The notes under the pieces are model-generated. The model was given only the letters and a program-made list of their open reading frames with translations. It ran no database searches and was not told where the DNA came from. Both the position numbers and the translations under genes were made by a program. Below are positions 20,045-28,615 of a DNA stretch of 64,000 nucleotides, one piece after another. The stretch covers positions 10,239 through 74,238 of the forward strand of contig NZ_WVZN01000038.1 in NCBI RefSeq assembly GCF_011772445.1. The letters are read 5' to 3'. The stretch's first letter is position 1. Every line of letters starts with the position of its first letter. This DNA comes from Hydrogenophaga sp. Lineage in GTDB: Bacteria > Pseudomonadota > Gammaproteobacteria > Burkholderiales > Burkholderiaceae_C.

Positions 20045-21271
20045 ATGAATACGAAAGAAAACATGCTGGAGACCACGATCCGCTATGGCAGCTACCCATT
20101 GATCCTGGGTGCAACGGCGGCGGTGCTCTTTGGCGGCCTCGCTGCCGACTGGCCGTACTTCCCCACCGTGCCCCTGATTGTCGCGGCCGCCCTGGCGTGC
20201 GTCGCGCTGCTAGAACGTCGACTGCCTTTCCATGCAAGCTGGGGCCAGGATCACCGGGACAGTGTCTGCGACGCGATCCACGCGCTCGTGAATCTCGCGG
20301 TTCTCCTTGCGGTGCATGGCGTCCTGGCGGCGGTGGCGCCCCTGTGGGTGACCGGCACGTGGTGGCCGCAACAGTGGCCCCTGTGGGCGCAGGCCCTGGC
20401 GGTCGGTGCGGTGCTCGACCTCAGCCTCTACAGCGTCCACTGGCTGAGCCACAAGGTGCCATGGCTGTGGCGCTTCCATGCGATCCACCACAGCTCGGAG
20501 CGCCTCTATTGGCTCAACGGCGAACGCCGGCATCCCTTGCATGCGGGCATGATGGCTGCGCCGGGATTGCTCGCCGTCGTGCTGCTGGGAGCGCCGGCGT
20601 TGGCGGTTGGAGCGTGGCTCGGACTGCTCGCCGTGCATCTTGCGTTCCAGCATTCCAACCTCGATTACCGTGTCGGGCCGCTGCGCTTTGTCATCGGGGC
20701 GGCGGAAGTGCACCGCTGGCACCACAAGCGCGAGTACGAGGACGCGCAGGTCAACTATGGCGAGTTCTGGATGCTGTGGGACCATGTGTTCGGCACCTTT
20801 CGGCTGCCCAAGTACAAGCTGGGCGCGAACGAGGTGGGTCTGAAGGAAACGGACTTTCCGATGGATTACGGCCCGCAGCTGGTCTATCCGTTCCGCAGCA
20901 GGCCAGCCGCGGCTTCATCTGGCGAGTACGCGCAGGCCAGGGCGGCATTCATCCGCGAAACGAGGACGGCGGAGTTCCACGAGACAACCGGCGACCTGCG
21001 CGCCGCGTGGCGTGCTCATGAGCTTGGACACATCGTGGCCCAGCCCTACCTTGGGCTGCACCTGCGCAGCCACGCGGGGATGCTTGGCCTGGCCTGGAGG
21101 AGCCGAAACACCGCCGAGGTGGTGGCGCAGGTCGTCCGGCTCGTGCTGGCACCTGTGGGTCACGCCCTCGGCCGCACGCCGCCGCAGAACGTCGGCACCG
21201 GACGTTTTGGCGTGATGGAGCACGGCACCTGGCCTTCGGAGCTGGACCCCGCCACGCTCCAACGCCGCTAG
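20045..21271 (+). CDS. Sterol desaturase/fatty acid hydroxylase family membrane enzyme
   Basis: A 408-residue protein with four or five N-terminal membrane segments and the di-iron histidine clusters of the superfamily: HWLSHKVPWLWRFHAIHHSSE (read as HxxxH then HxxHH), HLAFQH and HRWHH. Members hydroxylate or desaturate lipids. The C-terminal 120 residues are soluble and of unknown role. GAGG precedes the ATG. The Cd/Pb-type promoter directly upstream suggests that it alters membrane lipids under metal stress. The substrate cannot be told from sequence. Confidence 0.85.
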   Translation: MNTKENMLETTIRYGSYPLILGATAAVLFGGLAADWPYFPTVPLIVAAALACVALLERRLPFHASWGQDHRDSVCDAIHALVNLAVLLAVHGVLAAVAPLWVTGTWWPQQWPLWAQALAVGAVLDLSLYSVHWLSHKVPWLWRFHAIHHSSERLYWLNGERRHPLHAGMMAAPGLLAVVLLGAPALAVGAWLGLLAVHLAFQHSNLDYRVGPLRFVIGAAEVHRWHHKREYEDAQVNYGEFWMLWDHVFGTFRLPKYKLGANEVGLKETDFPMDYGPQLVYPFRSRPAAASSGEYAQARAAFIRETRTAEFHETTGDLRAAWRAHELGHIVAQPYLGLHLRSHAGMLGLAWRSRNTAEVVAQVVRLVLAPVGHALGRTPPQNVGTGRFGVMEHGTWPSELDPATLQRR

Positions 21272-21280
21272 CATCGGGGC

Positions 21281-21577
21281 ATGCAGGAAGAACAGAGGCG
21301 TATTGCCGCGGAGCTGGGAGTTGCGCCGCATTTGGACGCGGCGGCCGAGATTGCCCGGCGAACTCGGTTCCTCGTGGACTACGCCCGAGCGGCCGCCGCC
21401 AAATCACTCGTCCTCGGAATCAGCGGCGGCGTGGATTCCAGCGTCGCTGGGCGGCTCTGCCAGTTGGCGGCAGAGCAGCTGCGCTCCGCGGGCCTGCCCT
21501 TGCGGTTCATCGCGATGCGGCTGCCCTACGGCGTCCAGGCCGATCAGGCGGACGCGCAACGAGCGCTGGCCTGCATA
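21281..21577 (+). pseudogene. nadE: nadE, 5' part (NAD+ synthetase), interrupted
   Basis: About 99 codons match the start of ammonia-dependent NAD+ synthetase, including the PP-loop SGGVDSS and LPYGVQADQADAQ. Homology ends near 21572, after CTGGCCT, and the frame runs into IS21-like sequence before stopping at 21661. The matching 3' portion lies at about 27576-28123. Without its C-terminal half this fragment cannot be active. Confidence 0.85.
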
Positions 21578-21584
21578 TTTCGGC

Positions 21585-22235
21585 CGCTCATGGACACTCA
21601 GATCGGCCTATCTTGGACACCAGATTCGGCACCAAGCGGACGCCCAGTCCGCCGACGGTAGACGGCTTAGCCGATCGGCACCGCGATCAGCATGATCGGC
21701 AGCACGTCCACTCAGTCGGCGAGGTTGACGTTCACGCCGGCGTCCCCAACGCAGCACGTCCTCGCAGCTTTCGCATCGACTCGCCTTTGAGCTGGAGCCG
21801 GTGCGCCTGATGCACCACCCTGTCCAGCACTGCATCGGCAACGGTCGGATCAGGGAAGAAGTCGTGCCACTTCTCGGACAGGTACTGACTGGTGATCAGC
21901 AGGGAGCCCGAGCGCATGCGTCGATCCGCCACGTCTAGCAGTACCTGCGCAGGCGCCGGCGTCATCTCCCCAACGCCGAAGTCATCGAGGATCAGTAGGC
22001 TGGGCTTGTAGATCGAAGCCTTGAGCTTTGGCAGAGAGGCATCCGGCACGGCCCCGAAATGGCGGCGTACAGGTCACTCACGCGGTGGAACGCCGCGGTC
22101 ATACCGACGCGGCATGCCTGCTGGCAGAAGGCGCTGGCCAGCCACGTCTTGCCAACGCCCGTCGGTCCAAGGATCATGAGGTTATGCCGCCGGGTGACCC
22201 AACTGCAGCTGGGCCAAGGCGGACACCAGTGCCTT
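21585..22235 (-). mobile_element. IS21-family remnant with frameshifted istB
   Basis: The transposase helper IstB is recognisable on the minus strand (about 22,225 down to 21,732): Walker A GPTGVGKTWLA, then after a one-base frameshift near 22,040 the Walker B-like LLILDDFG and the tail LDRVVHQAHRLQLKGES. The N-terminus and the istA gene are missing. At 21591-21631 two copies of TGGACAC(T)CAGAT(T)CGGC lie in tandem, like the repeated terminal boxes of IS21 elements, so one IS end is near 21,590. The element is defective. Confidence 0.75.
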
Positions 22236-22854
22236 GTGACTTGTACTTGATCATGCATCCGTATGGCCGGTTGCTTGGCGTTGAAACGGCCTTGCCCGCG
22301 ACTGCCTCAGAGACGGCCTGACGCACGTAGTTGGTTGCCTTCGCGATATCGTCCTTGTCGGCCGAGGGAATGCTGTCGATGGCACCTGCGTACACCAGCG
22401 TGCCCGTGGGTCCGATCAGGAACATGTGAGGCGTGGTCCGGGCACCGTAGGCCTTGCCCACAGCGCCGCTGCCGTCCATCAGCAAGGCAGTGGGCGATGC
22501 CTTGCGTTCCCGCAGCCAGTCCTTGAGCTTGGCCGGCTTGGTGTATCCCCAGCTCTCATCGTCGTTGGAGTACACGCTCAGCCAAACGACGCCTTTCGCC
22601 AAGGCATCCTTCTGGACGGCCGCCATGTTTCCGCTGTCGTAGTGCTTGCGCACGAACGGGCACCCCGGATTCATCCACTCCAGCACCACATGCTTGCCGC
22701 GGAACTGGGAGAGCTTGACTTCCTGCCCGTTGGCATCGCGCACGGAGAAGTCCGGCGCGGGCTGGCCCACGGCAGCGGCGGCGTGCACCATGCCAAACGG
22801 CAGGGCGAGAAGAACAGCGACAAAGGATCGACGCAGCATGTTGACGGCTTTCAT
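22174..22854 (-). CDS. Periplasmic thioredoxin-like peroxiredoxin/redoxin
   Basis: A secreted redoxin partner of the DsbD copy upstream. Signal peptide about 1-26 (ends VHAAAA), then a TlpA/AhpC-like fold with PDFSVRDANG and the active-site region MNPGCPFVRKHY, which has one peroxidatic-type Cys, plus a C-terminal Cys in RPYGCMIKY. The start overlaps the dsbD stop by four bases, so the pair is translationally coupled. The natural end is probably near 22,235; the last residues are read from the IS21 remnant and replace the original stop. Confidence 0.82.
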   Translation of the reverse strand: MKAVNMLRRSFVAVLLALPFGMVHAAAAVGQPAPDFSVRDANGQEVKLSQFRGKHVVLEWMNPGCPFVRKHYDSGNMAAVQKDALAKGVVWLSVYSNDDESWGYTKPAKLKDWLRERKASPTALLMDGSGAVGKAYGARTTPHMFLIGPTGTLVYAGAIDSIPSADKDDIAKATNYVRQAVSEAVAGKAVSTPSNRPYGCMIKYKSQGTGVRLGPAAVGSPGGITS

Positions 22855-24956
22855 GGAGCTGTGGGTTCAAGGGAGGAGATGGCCGCACGGACTTCGTCCA
22901 CGGTCAGGATTTCCGAGAAGACCAAGGGTTCGCGCCCCTTGCGGTAGAGGGCATACACGGGCACGCCGCTGCGCCCGAGCGAACGCAGCGCGGCCGTGAT
23001 GGCCGGATCGCGGTTGGTCCAGTCGGCGCGCATCAGCGTGACACCGCGGCGCGCAAAATCGGCAAGCAGCGATTCGTCAGCCAGGGTGGTTCGCTTGTTG
23101 TACTGGCAGGTGATGCACCAGGCCGCGGTGAAGTCGACGAAGACCGCCCGGTCGTTCCTGACGAGCGCTTCGACCTTGTTCTGCTCCCAAGGCTGCCACT
23201 GGGCGGCGTCCGGCCTGTTTGGCGCGGCCTGTACGTTGGTCACGCTGGGACCGACCAGCAGCGCGAGCCCGATGAACGCAGCGGCGGCCATGGCCGAGAT
23301 GGCAGCGCGGCTGCTGCCCGACAGCGTGAACGACCACACCAGCATGCTCAGGGCCACCAGAAGCGCGAGCAACGCACCGGCGCCATTGATACCCGTCTGC
23401 TGCCCCAGCACCCACACCAGCCACACCGCCGTGGCAAACATCGGGAACGCCATCAGCTTCTTGAACACGTCCATCCAGGCGCCGGGACGCGGAATGCGTT
23501 GCGCTACAGCTGGCACGAGAGCGGCCACCAGGTAGGGCAAGGCCATGCCTGCGCCGAGTGCGCCGAATACGAGCATGGCTTGGGCGGGCGGGAGTGCCAC
23601 GGCCAGGCCGAGCGAGGCACCCATGAATGGCGCAGTGCAAGGCGACGCGACTGCCACGGCCAGGACGCCAGAGAGGAAGGAGTCGGCTACCGGGTGCCTT
23701 GCCTGCAGAGTGGCGACGCGGGAGGGCAGGAACTGCCCGAACTCGAACACACCCGCAAGGTTGAGGCCAAGTACCGTGAAGAGCGCTGCCAGTGCCGCGA
23801 CAAATGCTGGCGACTGCAGCTGAAATCCCCAACCTAGCTGCTCGCCGGCGGCACGCAGCCCAATGAGCAGTCCGCCCAGCGCGAGGAATGAGAGCACGAC
23901 ACCGGAGGTGTAGGCAAAACCGCCGAGGTGGCGCGCCCGTCCGTCGTTGCCATGCTGTGCGAACCCGACCATCTTGATCGCCAGCACGGGGAACACACAC
24001 GGCATGAGATTGAGGATGAGGCCACCAATCAGTGCACCGAAGATGGCCACGATCAAGGAGGTGGCAGCCGGCCGAGCCGGCGTTGCATCCTGGGCAATCG
24101 CTTCAGCGCCAGCACTTCTACCCGTGGCAGAAGGCCAGCCGCCGGCGACGGGGGCCTCCGTTCGCCAAGCCATCTGACCATCGGTGAGCACCACTGGGAT
24201 GATCGATGGGCTATCGCTTCGCTGAGAGGACAGCTGAGTTGTCGCACTCCAGCGCTCACCATCCCAGGCCTGCGTCCACGCGCGAGCAGGCTCCACAATG
24301 CCACCAAGCTCCGGGAAGACTTCCAGCGGCTTACCACGCAGCCTGGCCGGTAGGTCGCTTAGCTCCAGGCGGATCGTCTCGCCGTCCACGTGGAAGCTAC
24401 CTGCCTCAACGCGGCGCGGGGCGAGATCGAACGTGGCCTGGAAGGCGGACGCATGCACCGCAGTGGCACTGGCCACCGGCAACTTGACCACGAACTCACC
24501 TTCCTCCGGGATGCACTCTTCCTTGCACACCAGCCATGACGCCTTGAGCTGCAGATCCAAGGTGCCTGACGGCGATGGGCGGAACGACGGTCCGATCGTG
24601 AGCGGTACCGGCAGAAGTACTGTGCCTTCGTACCCGTAGTTCGCAAGATCGCCGATGGGAAACTTTTTGGGCAATGGCCACTGGATGTCGCCGGCGCTCA
24701 CGCCTTGCGGCAGCTCCCACGCGAGACTGGTCGGCAGTCCCGAGTCGCCAGGATTCTTCCAGTAGGTATGCCAGTGGGGCGCGTGCGCGAGCTGCAGGCC
24801 GACCCAAACGCTTTTCCCGGAAGTGATGCCCTCCGGTGCATGCGCGAGCAGCTCTGCGCGCACACGCTCGGTCTGAACCACTGTCTTGCCCACAGATTGG
24901 GCAACAGCCACTGCGGCCACAAGCGCCAGGACCACGGCCAGGAGGTATCGGAACAT
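22851..24956 (-). CDS. dsbD: Thiol:disulfide interchange protein, DsbD/ScsB type (copy 2)
   Basis: About 701 residues with the same plan as copy 1: signal peptide, alpha domain with CKEECIPEEGEF, eight helices with LMPCVFPVLAIKMVGF and ASPCTAPFMGAS, and a thioredoxin domain with CITCQYNK. The copies are clearly paralogous but diverged throughout. It feeds electrons to periplasmic partners such as the coupled redoxin. It sits inside the sequence that splits nadE, so it probably arrived separately from copy 1. An alternative start lies at 24974. Confidence 0.9.
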   Translation of the reverse strand: MFRYLLAVVLALVAAVAVAQSVGKTVVQTERVRAELLAHAPEGITSGKSVWVGLQLAHAPHWHTYWKNPGDSGLPTSLAWELPQGVSAGDIQWPLPKKFPIGDLANYGYEGTVLLPVPLTIGPSFRPSPSGTLDLQLKASWLVCKEECIPEEGEFVVKLPVASATAVHASAFQATFDLAPRRVEAGSFHVDGETIRLELSDLPARLRGKPLEVFPELGGIVEPARAWTQAWDGERWSATTQLSSQRSDSPSIIPVVLTDGQMAWRTEAPVAGGWPSATGRSAGAEAIAQDATPARPAATSLIVAIFGALIGGLILNLMPCVFPVLAIKMVGFAQHGNDGRARHLGGFAYTSGVVLSFLALGGLLIGLRAAGEQLGWGFQLQSPAFVAALAALFTVLGLNLAGVFEFGQFLPSRVATLQARHPVADSFLSGVLAVAVASPCTAPFMGASLGLAVALPPAQAMLVFGALGAGMALPYLVAALVPAVAQRIPRPGAWMDVFKKLMAFPMFATAVWLVWVLGQQTGINGAGALLALLVALSMLVWSFTLSGSSRAAISAMAAAAFIGLALLVGPSVTNVQAAPNRPDAAQWQPWEQNKVEALVRNDRAVFVDFTAAWCITCQYNKRTTLADESLLADFARRGVTLMRADWTNRDPAITAALRSLGRSGVPVYALYRKGREPLVFSEILTVDEVRAAISSLEPTAP

Positions 24957-24973
24957 TGAGGCGGCGCTGTTCA

Positions 24974-25345
24974 TCACAGAGTTGCAGAACGTGCGCTCTG
25001 ACACCCACAGGCGCTGCCGCAGCGCGGAGCCGCGGCGGTGACTGCCGAGGATCGGAAGTGCTCGAACAGAAAGCCGGCGAACTCACCCGCGTCAGCGGGC
25101 GCCGTGATCGTCAGTTCGACCACGTTGGCTCGTTCTTCGAGTTCGAAGACGAGGAAGGCGCAGCACTGCTGCTCCAGCGCAACGATCTCCTCGAGGTCCT
25201 GTGCTGCCGCGCTGGCGTAGAGCAGCTGCAGTGACCGTCCCTCCTGGCGTTCTGCCAGCAGATGCTGGCGAGCCAGTGTGGCGATTCGATCCAGTCGCGC
25301 CTTCAGGTCGTCCGGGCCCAGGGTGCAGGCGATGGCGGTGTTCAC
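24974..25345 (-). CDS. Conserved hypothetical protein of metal-resistance cassettes (EQQCC motif)
   Basis: A 123-residue soluble protein with a helical N-terminal half, the motif EQQCCAFLVFELEE and a beta-rich segment (VVELTITAPADA). The C-terminus is Cys-rich (CGSACGCQ). I recognise the pattern from small genes beside MerR/MerT-like genes but know no function; the vicinal Cys pair suggests thiol chemistry or metal binding. Its start overlaps the previous gene's stop by four bases (25342-25345), and it runs into the dsbD start region. Confidence 0.65.
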   Translation of the reverse strand: MNTAIACTLGPDDLKARLDRIATLARQHLLAERQEGRSLQLLYASAAAQDLEEIVALEQQCCAFLVFELEERANVVELTITAPADAGEFAGFLFEHFRSSAVTAAAPRCGSACGCQSARSATL

Positions 25346-25665
25346 GACGCCTCCTTGGTGGAAGCCACCACGGAACAGCCGCAGCCGCCACTCGCTGGCT
25401 GCGTTAGCTCGGCCGGGCTACTGGATCGTGTGACACACCTTGCCGCTGCCTTGCGCCTGCGGCTCCACCAAATCCCGGCACCCACTGCCGCGGATGCTGC
25501 GACGCCAGCGGCAATCACCCCAACGTAGGCACCAGATGCGCCCCAGTTCAGGGTAGCCAAGCCGGCAATAGACAAGCCGCTCAGGAGGGGGATGGCCAGC
25601 GGGATGGTGCAGCAGGCAGCGCAGGCGCCGACCACGCCCATGGTTGCCAATGCTGGTTTTTTCAT
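25342..25665 (-). CDS. Small two-helix membrane protein with MerT-like Cys pair
   Basis: A 107-residue protein with two hydrophobic segments. The first holds GACAACCTIPLAIP, a vicinal-Cys motif like that of MerT/MerC mercury transporters, and the C-terminus has GGCGCS. This arrangement suggests movement of a soft metal through thiols. It is the first gene after a MerR-type promoter, divergent from a MerR-family regulator, which supports metal-inducible expression. Mercury is possible, but there is no merA or merP here. Confidence 0.65.
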   Translation of the reverse strand: MKKPALATMGVVGACAACCTIPLAIPLLSGLSIAGLATLNWGASGAYVGVIAAGVAASAAVGAGIWWSRRRKAAARCVTRSSSPAELTQPASGGCGCSVVASTKEAS

Positions 25666-25704
25666 GTGAGGTCCTCAGCTATGCGGGACAGATCCCGTAC
25701 ACTG

Positions 25705-25735
25705 ACTCTAGAACCTCAAGTAACTTGAGATGCAA
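25705..25735 (-). promoter_or_regulatory. MerR-family divergent promoter/operator
   Basis: On the minus strand TTGCAT and TAGAGT are 19 bases apart. The spacer contains a perfect inverted repeat with seven-base arms CTCAAGT/ACTTGAG around one base, a SoxR/MerR-type operator. It would control the MerT-like gene and overlap the leader of the divergent regulator at 25746. Confidence 0.72.
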
Positions 25736-25745
25736 GGGGTGCTTG

Positions 25746-26210
25746 ATGAATAGCCTACAAGCGACAGGGCAATTGACGATCGGGACGCTGGCTCAGCGAA
25801 CCGGCTTCAACGTGTCGGCCATTCGCTACTACGAAGAGGTCGGGCTGATTCCGCCGGCCACCCGGCGCCCAAGTGGTCACCGGGTCTACTCACCCGAGGT
25901 GCAGGAGGTGCTCACGCTGGTAAAGCACTGTCGGGACTTCGGGTTCTCCATCGAGGAGACACGGGCGCTGGTGTCGCTTTCAACCAGCGACGACAGGGAC
26001 TGCGTCGAAGCTCGCGAGATTGCTCAGGTTCACCTGAATGCGGTCAGAGCGAAACTGACAGAGCTGCAAAACCTGGAGCGCAGCCTTTCCAAGTTCGTGC
26101 AGGCCTGCACCGACCAGTGCGTCGGCGGACCGGCACCCAAGTGCACCATCTTGAAGGATTTGAGCCTGGAGGACTCCCAGCTCGCCACACCCGGTCGGTG
26201 CTGCGGGTAG
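25746..26210 (+). CDS. MerR-family metal-responsive regulator
   Basis: A 154-residue regulator: winged helix-turn-helix (about 10-80, AIRYYEEVGLIPPATRRPSGHRVY is its core, shown here in part as IRYYEEVGLIPP), dimer helix, then a metal site with Cys86, Cys121, Cys125 and Cys133 and a terminal CC at 152-153. A Cys near 80-86 plus two near 120-133 is the divalent-ion type (Zn/Cd/Pb/Hg). It is divergent from the MerT-like gene and its operator lies between them. The exact metal cannot be told; it belongs to a different subgroup from CueR and CadR in this window. Confidence 0.85.
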   Translation: MNSLQATGQLTIGTLAQRTGFNVSAIRYYEEVGLIPPATRRPSGHRVYSPEVQEVLTLVKHCRDFGFSIEETRALVSLSTSDDRDCVEAREIAQVHLNAVRAKLTELQNLERSLSKFVQACTDQCVGGPAPKCTILKDLSLEDSQLATPGRCCG

Positions 26211-26262
26211 ATTGTCGGAAGCCACATTGATGAGCCCGCGGCCCGGCTCGGCTCCAACGCGT

Positions 26263-27249
26263 TCAGGTTCCGGGGGCTGCCGAAGGGGAAGCCGAGTCAG
26301 TGCCGAGCTTCGGCATCACGCGCATGTAGATGAGCGAGCTGACCAGTTCCACCATCGTTTGAGTGACGATGACGGCTGGCAAGATCGGAATGGCACCTGG
26401 CACAGCCAGAGCCAAAGGCAGTACCACCAAGGAATTGCGCGTAGCAGAGCTGAACGTCACGGCCCGGCCGGCCGGTGCATCAAGGCGAGCTAGGCGCGCG
26501 ACAGTCCATCCAATCACGGGCGCGGCCATCGCAAAGGCTGCATAGAGCGGCACGACCCTCATGGCGGCGTCGATCGCCGTCTCCAACTGTGGGACGACGG
26601 CGGCCACGACGATGAACAGCACCAGGGCTGTCGCAGGGACCGGAAGCAGGCCCAGGCCGGCCGCCACACGTGCGCCCCCTTTGTTCCGAGCCGCCCACAA
26701 CTGGACTGCCGCTGCGCATACCAGCGGAACCGCGATCAGCCAGACAAATGCATGAACGAACGGACCCAGCCGAACCAGGTCGGCCGCTGCGTCGCCCAGG
26801 AACAAGCCAAGGTAGACCGGTAGTAGCAGCATCTGCACGATGAGTAGCGCCGGCGTCGAAGCGAGCAGCAGGCGCGCGTCGGCGCGGCCGATGTGCGAAA
26901 ACGTCACCACATAGTCGATGCAAGGCGTCAGCAGCACCAGCAGCAGCCCGAGCCGCAGCATCGGGTCAGGCGGCAGGAACTGCACCAGTACAGCGACCAG
27001 CAGGGGAACGCCGATGAAGTTTGACGCCATTAGTGCCACAAGGAAGCGAACACGCGTGAAGGCGCGGCTCAACTCGGCAAGCGGCACCTGCAGGAACGTC
27101 ACGAACAACATCACCGCAAGCGCCGGATTGATGGCGGCTTCCAACGCGTTCGTCCCCGGAACCAGGAGAGCTGCACCAGCCGCAACCACCACAGCCGCAA
27201 AGTAGATGGTGACTTGCCGCTGTTCAAGAAGGTCGCGTAGGCTGCTCAT
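26263..27249 (-). CDS. Arsenite-permease-like protein, ACR3/bile-acid symporter superfamily
   Basis: A 328-residue integral membrane protein with about ten helices. NPALAVMLFVTFLQVPL and LLTPCIDYVVTF correspond to the two broken-helix segments of the family; the Cys in the second is the residue needed for As(III) export in ACR3 proteins. No arsR or arsC is adjacent, so the substrate could be another oxyanion or organic acid. It converges on the MerR regulator. ATG 27264 is an alternative start. Confidence 0.72.
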   Translation of the reverse strand: MSSLRDLLEQRQVTIYFAAVVVAAGAALLVPGTNALEAAINPALAVMLFVTFLQVPLAELSRAFTRVRFLVALMASNFIGVPLLVAVLVQFLPPDPMLRLGLLLVLLTPCIDYVVTFSHIGRADARLLLASTPALLIVQMLLLPVYLGLFLGDAAADLVRLGPFVHAFVWLIAVPLVCAAAVQLWAARNKGGARVAAGLGLLPVPATALVLFIVVAAVVPQLETAIDAAMRVVPLYAAFAMAAPVIGWTVARLARLDAPAGRAVTFSSATRNSLVVLPLALAVPGAIPILPAVIVTQTMVELVSSLIYMRVMPKLGTDSASPSAAPGT

Positions 27250-27570
27250 GTTGTTCTCGTTCATCCAAGCTTGGAGGCAGCGCCAATCTGGCTTCACAGG
27301 GGACAGGCACTTGTAGGTCGAGGGGACGCATGCCCAATGGGGGTGCACTGGGGCGGCTCGTGGCGCAAGCCCAACATGATCATAGACGCGCGCCGGCTGA
27401 CATGCGCCAGATAGATCTAGCTACGGTCCACTACTGGCCGGAGGTCGTCTTGTTATCCAAAATCGATCGGCCGAGCTGGGTTATCTACAGTTGAAGGATT
27501 CCTAGAACTGTCCTCGCGGCCGAACCAGACGTCAACTTCGCCGAACACGGTGTCCATCACCACCGGAATA
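27250..27570 (+). other. Non-coding stretch with insertion debris
   Basis: No intact gene is seen. On the minus strand from about 27,570 to 27,457 there is a short open stretch (it includes [17 protein letters not shown]) ending in a stop, which looks like the tail of an unidentified gene cut off at the nadE boundary. The rest holds only weak AT-richer sequence upstream of the ACR3-like gene. Confidence 0.5.
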
Positions 27571-28123
27571 CGCAACTGGCCTTCATCGATCCGGACGAAA
27601 CTTTGGCCGTCGACATTCAGCCGGCTGCCGACGCCATGCTCCGGCAGCTGAAGCTGGCGGGCTCCATTTTAACGACCACTGGCAGGAAGACTTCGTGCTG
27701 GGGAACATCAAGGCGCGGCAACGCATGATTGCCCAATACGCTGTTGCCGGCGCGACCGGCGGGCTGGTGGTGGGCACCAACCATGCTGCCGAGGCGGTGA
27801 TGGGCTTCTTCACCAAGTACGGCGATGGTGGGTTCGACCTGAGCCCGTTGGGCGGTCTGACCAAGCGGCGGGTCCGTGCCCTGGCCCTGGCGCTCGGTGC
27901 CAACTCGGAGCTGGCCCACAAGGTGCCGACAGCGGACCTGGAGTCCATGCGGCCGCTGCGCCCCGATGAAGCAGCTCTGGGCGTCAGCTATGAGGCGATC
28001 GACGATTTCCTGGAAGGCAAGGAGGTGGACCCGGCCAACGCCGAGGTCATCTTGCAGACGTTCCGCCGCACCGCCCACAAACGCGCACTGCCCGCCGTCC
28101 CGGCAGCCGCCCGCGCCGCCTGA
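27571..28123 (+). pseudogene. nadE: nadE, 3' part (NAD+ synthetase)
   Basis: From about 27,576 the sequence codes for the C-terminal half of NAD+ synthetase: [20 protein letters not shown], a one-base frameshift near 27,667, then [40 protein letters not shown] and [10 protein letters not shown]. It picks up close to where the 5' piece at 21281 ends; both junctions share the seven bases CTGGCCT. The frameshift shows continued decay. The open part from 27695 could still make a 142-residue protein, but without the ATP-binding half. Confidence 0.85.
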
Positions 28124-28126
28124 GAT

Positions 28127-28525
28127 TCAGGCCGCCTCGGCCAAGCTGTTGAGAATGCCGCATTCGCGCGCCGTGCGCGCGGTATCGCAAGAGCGGCGCA
28201 GATCCATCAACTCGCGCTCGAGCTCCCGCAGCTCCTTGATCTTGGCCCGGACCTGGGCAATGTGCGAATCGACAAGCAAATTCACCTCGCCGCAGTCCAG
28301 CTCGGGCCGGTCGCGAAAGCTCAGCAGCTGACGGATCTCATCCAGCGTCATGTCCTTGGCCCGGCAGCGGCGGATGAACTGCAGGCGCTGCAGATGCGCA
28401 TCGTCGTACAGCCTGAAATTGCCTTCGCTGCGCGCCGGCTCAGGAAGCAGACCCTCGGACTCGTAGAAGCGCACGGTCTGCACCAGGCAGTCCGCCTTCT
28501 TGGCCAATTCACCGATCCGCAGCAT
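28127..28525 (-). CDS. cadR: Cd(II)/Pb(II)-responsive MerR-family regulator CadR/PbrR
   Basis: A 132-residue activator: winged helix-turn-helix (about 1-70, VRFYESEGLLPEPARSEGN in its core), a dimer helix, and metal ligands Cys78, Cys113 and Cys122, with the family-typical ending ECGIL. This Cys triad defines the CadR/PbrR branch. It is divergent from the P-type ATPase, and the box at 28544-28574 lies between them. It is the only gene of this branch in the window, although four matching promoters are present, so it probably controls all of them. Confidence 0.93.
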   Translation of the reverse strand: MLRIGELAKKADCLVQTVRFYESEGLLPEPARSEGNFRLYDDAHLQRLQFIRRCRAKDMTLDEIRQLLSFRDRPELDCGEVNLLVDSHIAQVRAKIKELRELERELMDLRRSCDTARTARECGILNSLAEAA

Positions 28526-28543
28526 GGTTCGACTCCGAAGAAC

Positions 28544-28574
28544 TTGACTCTATAGCAACTAGAGGATGTCCAAT
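28544..28574 (+). promoter_or_regulatory. CadR/PbrR-type promoter of the Cd/Pb ATPase operon
   Basis: TTGACT and TCCAAT flank a 19-base spacer with the dyad CTATAG-CAA-CTAGAG. This is the classical cadA/pbrA operator arrangement and lies between divergent cadR and the ATPase start. Confidence 0.88.
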
Positions 28575-28615
28575 CATGCCACGGCCGGAATATCCCGGCC
28601 ACGAGGTTGCCAAAG

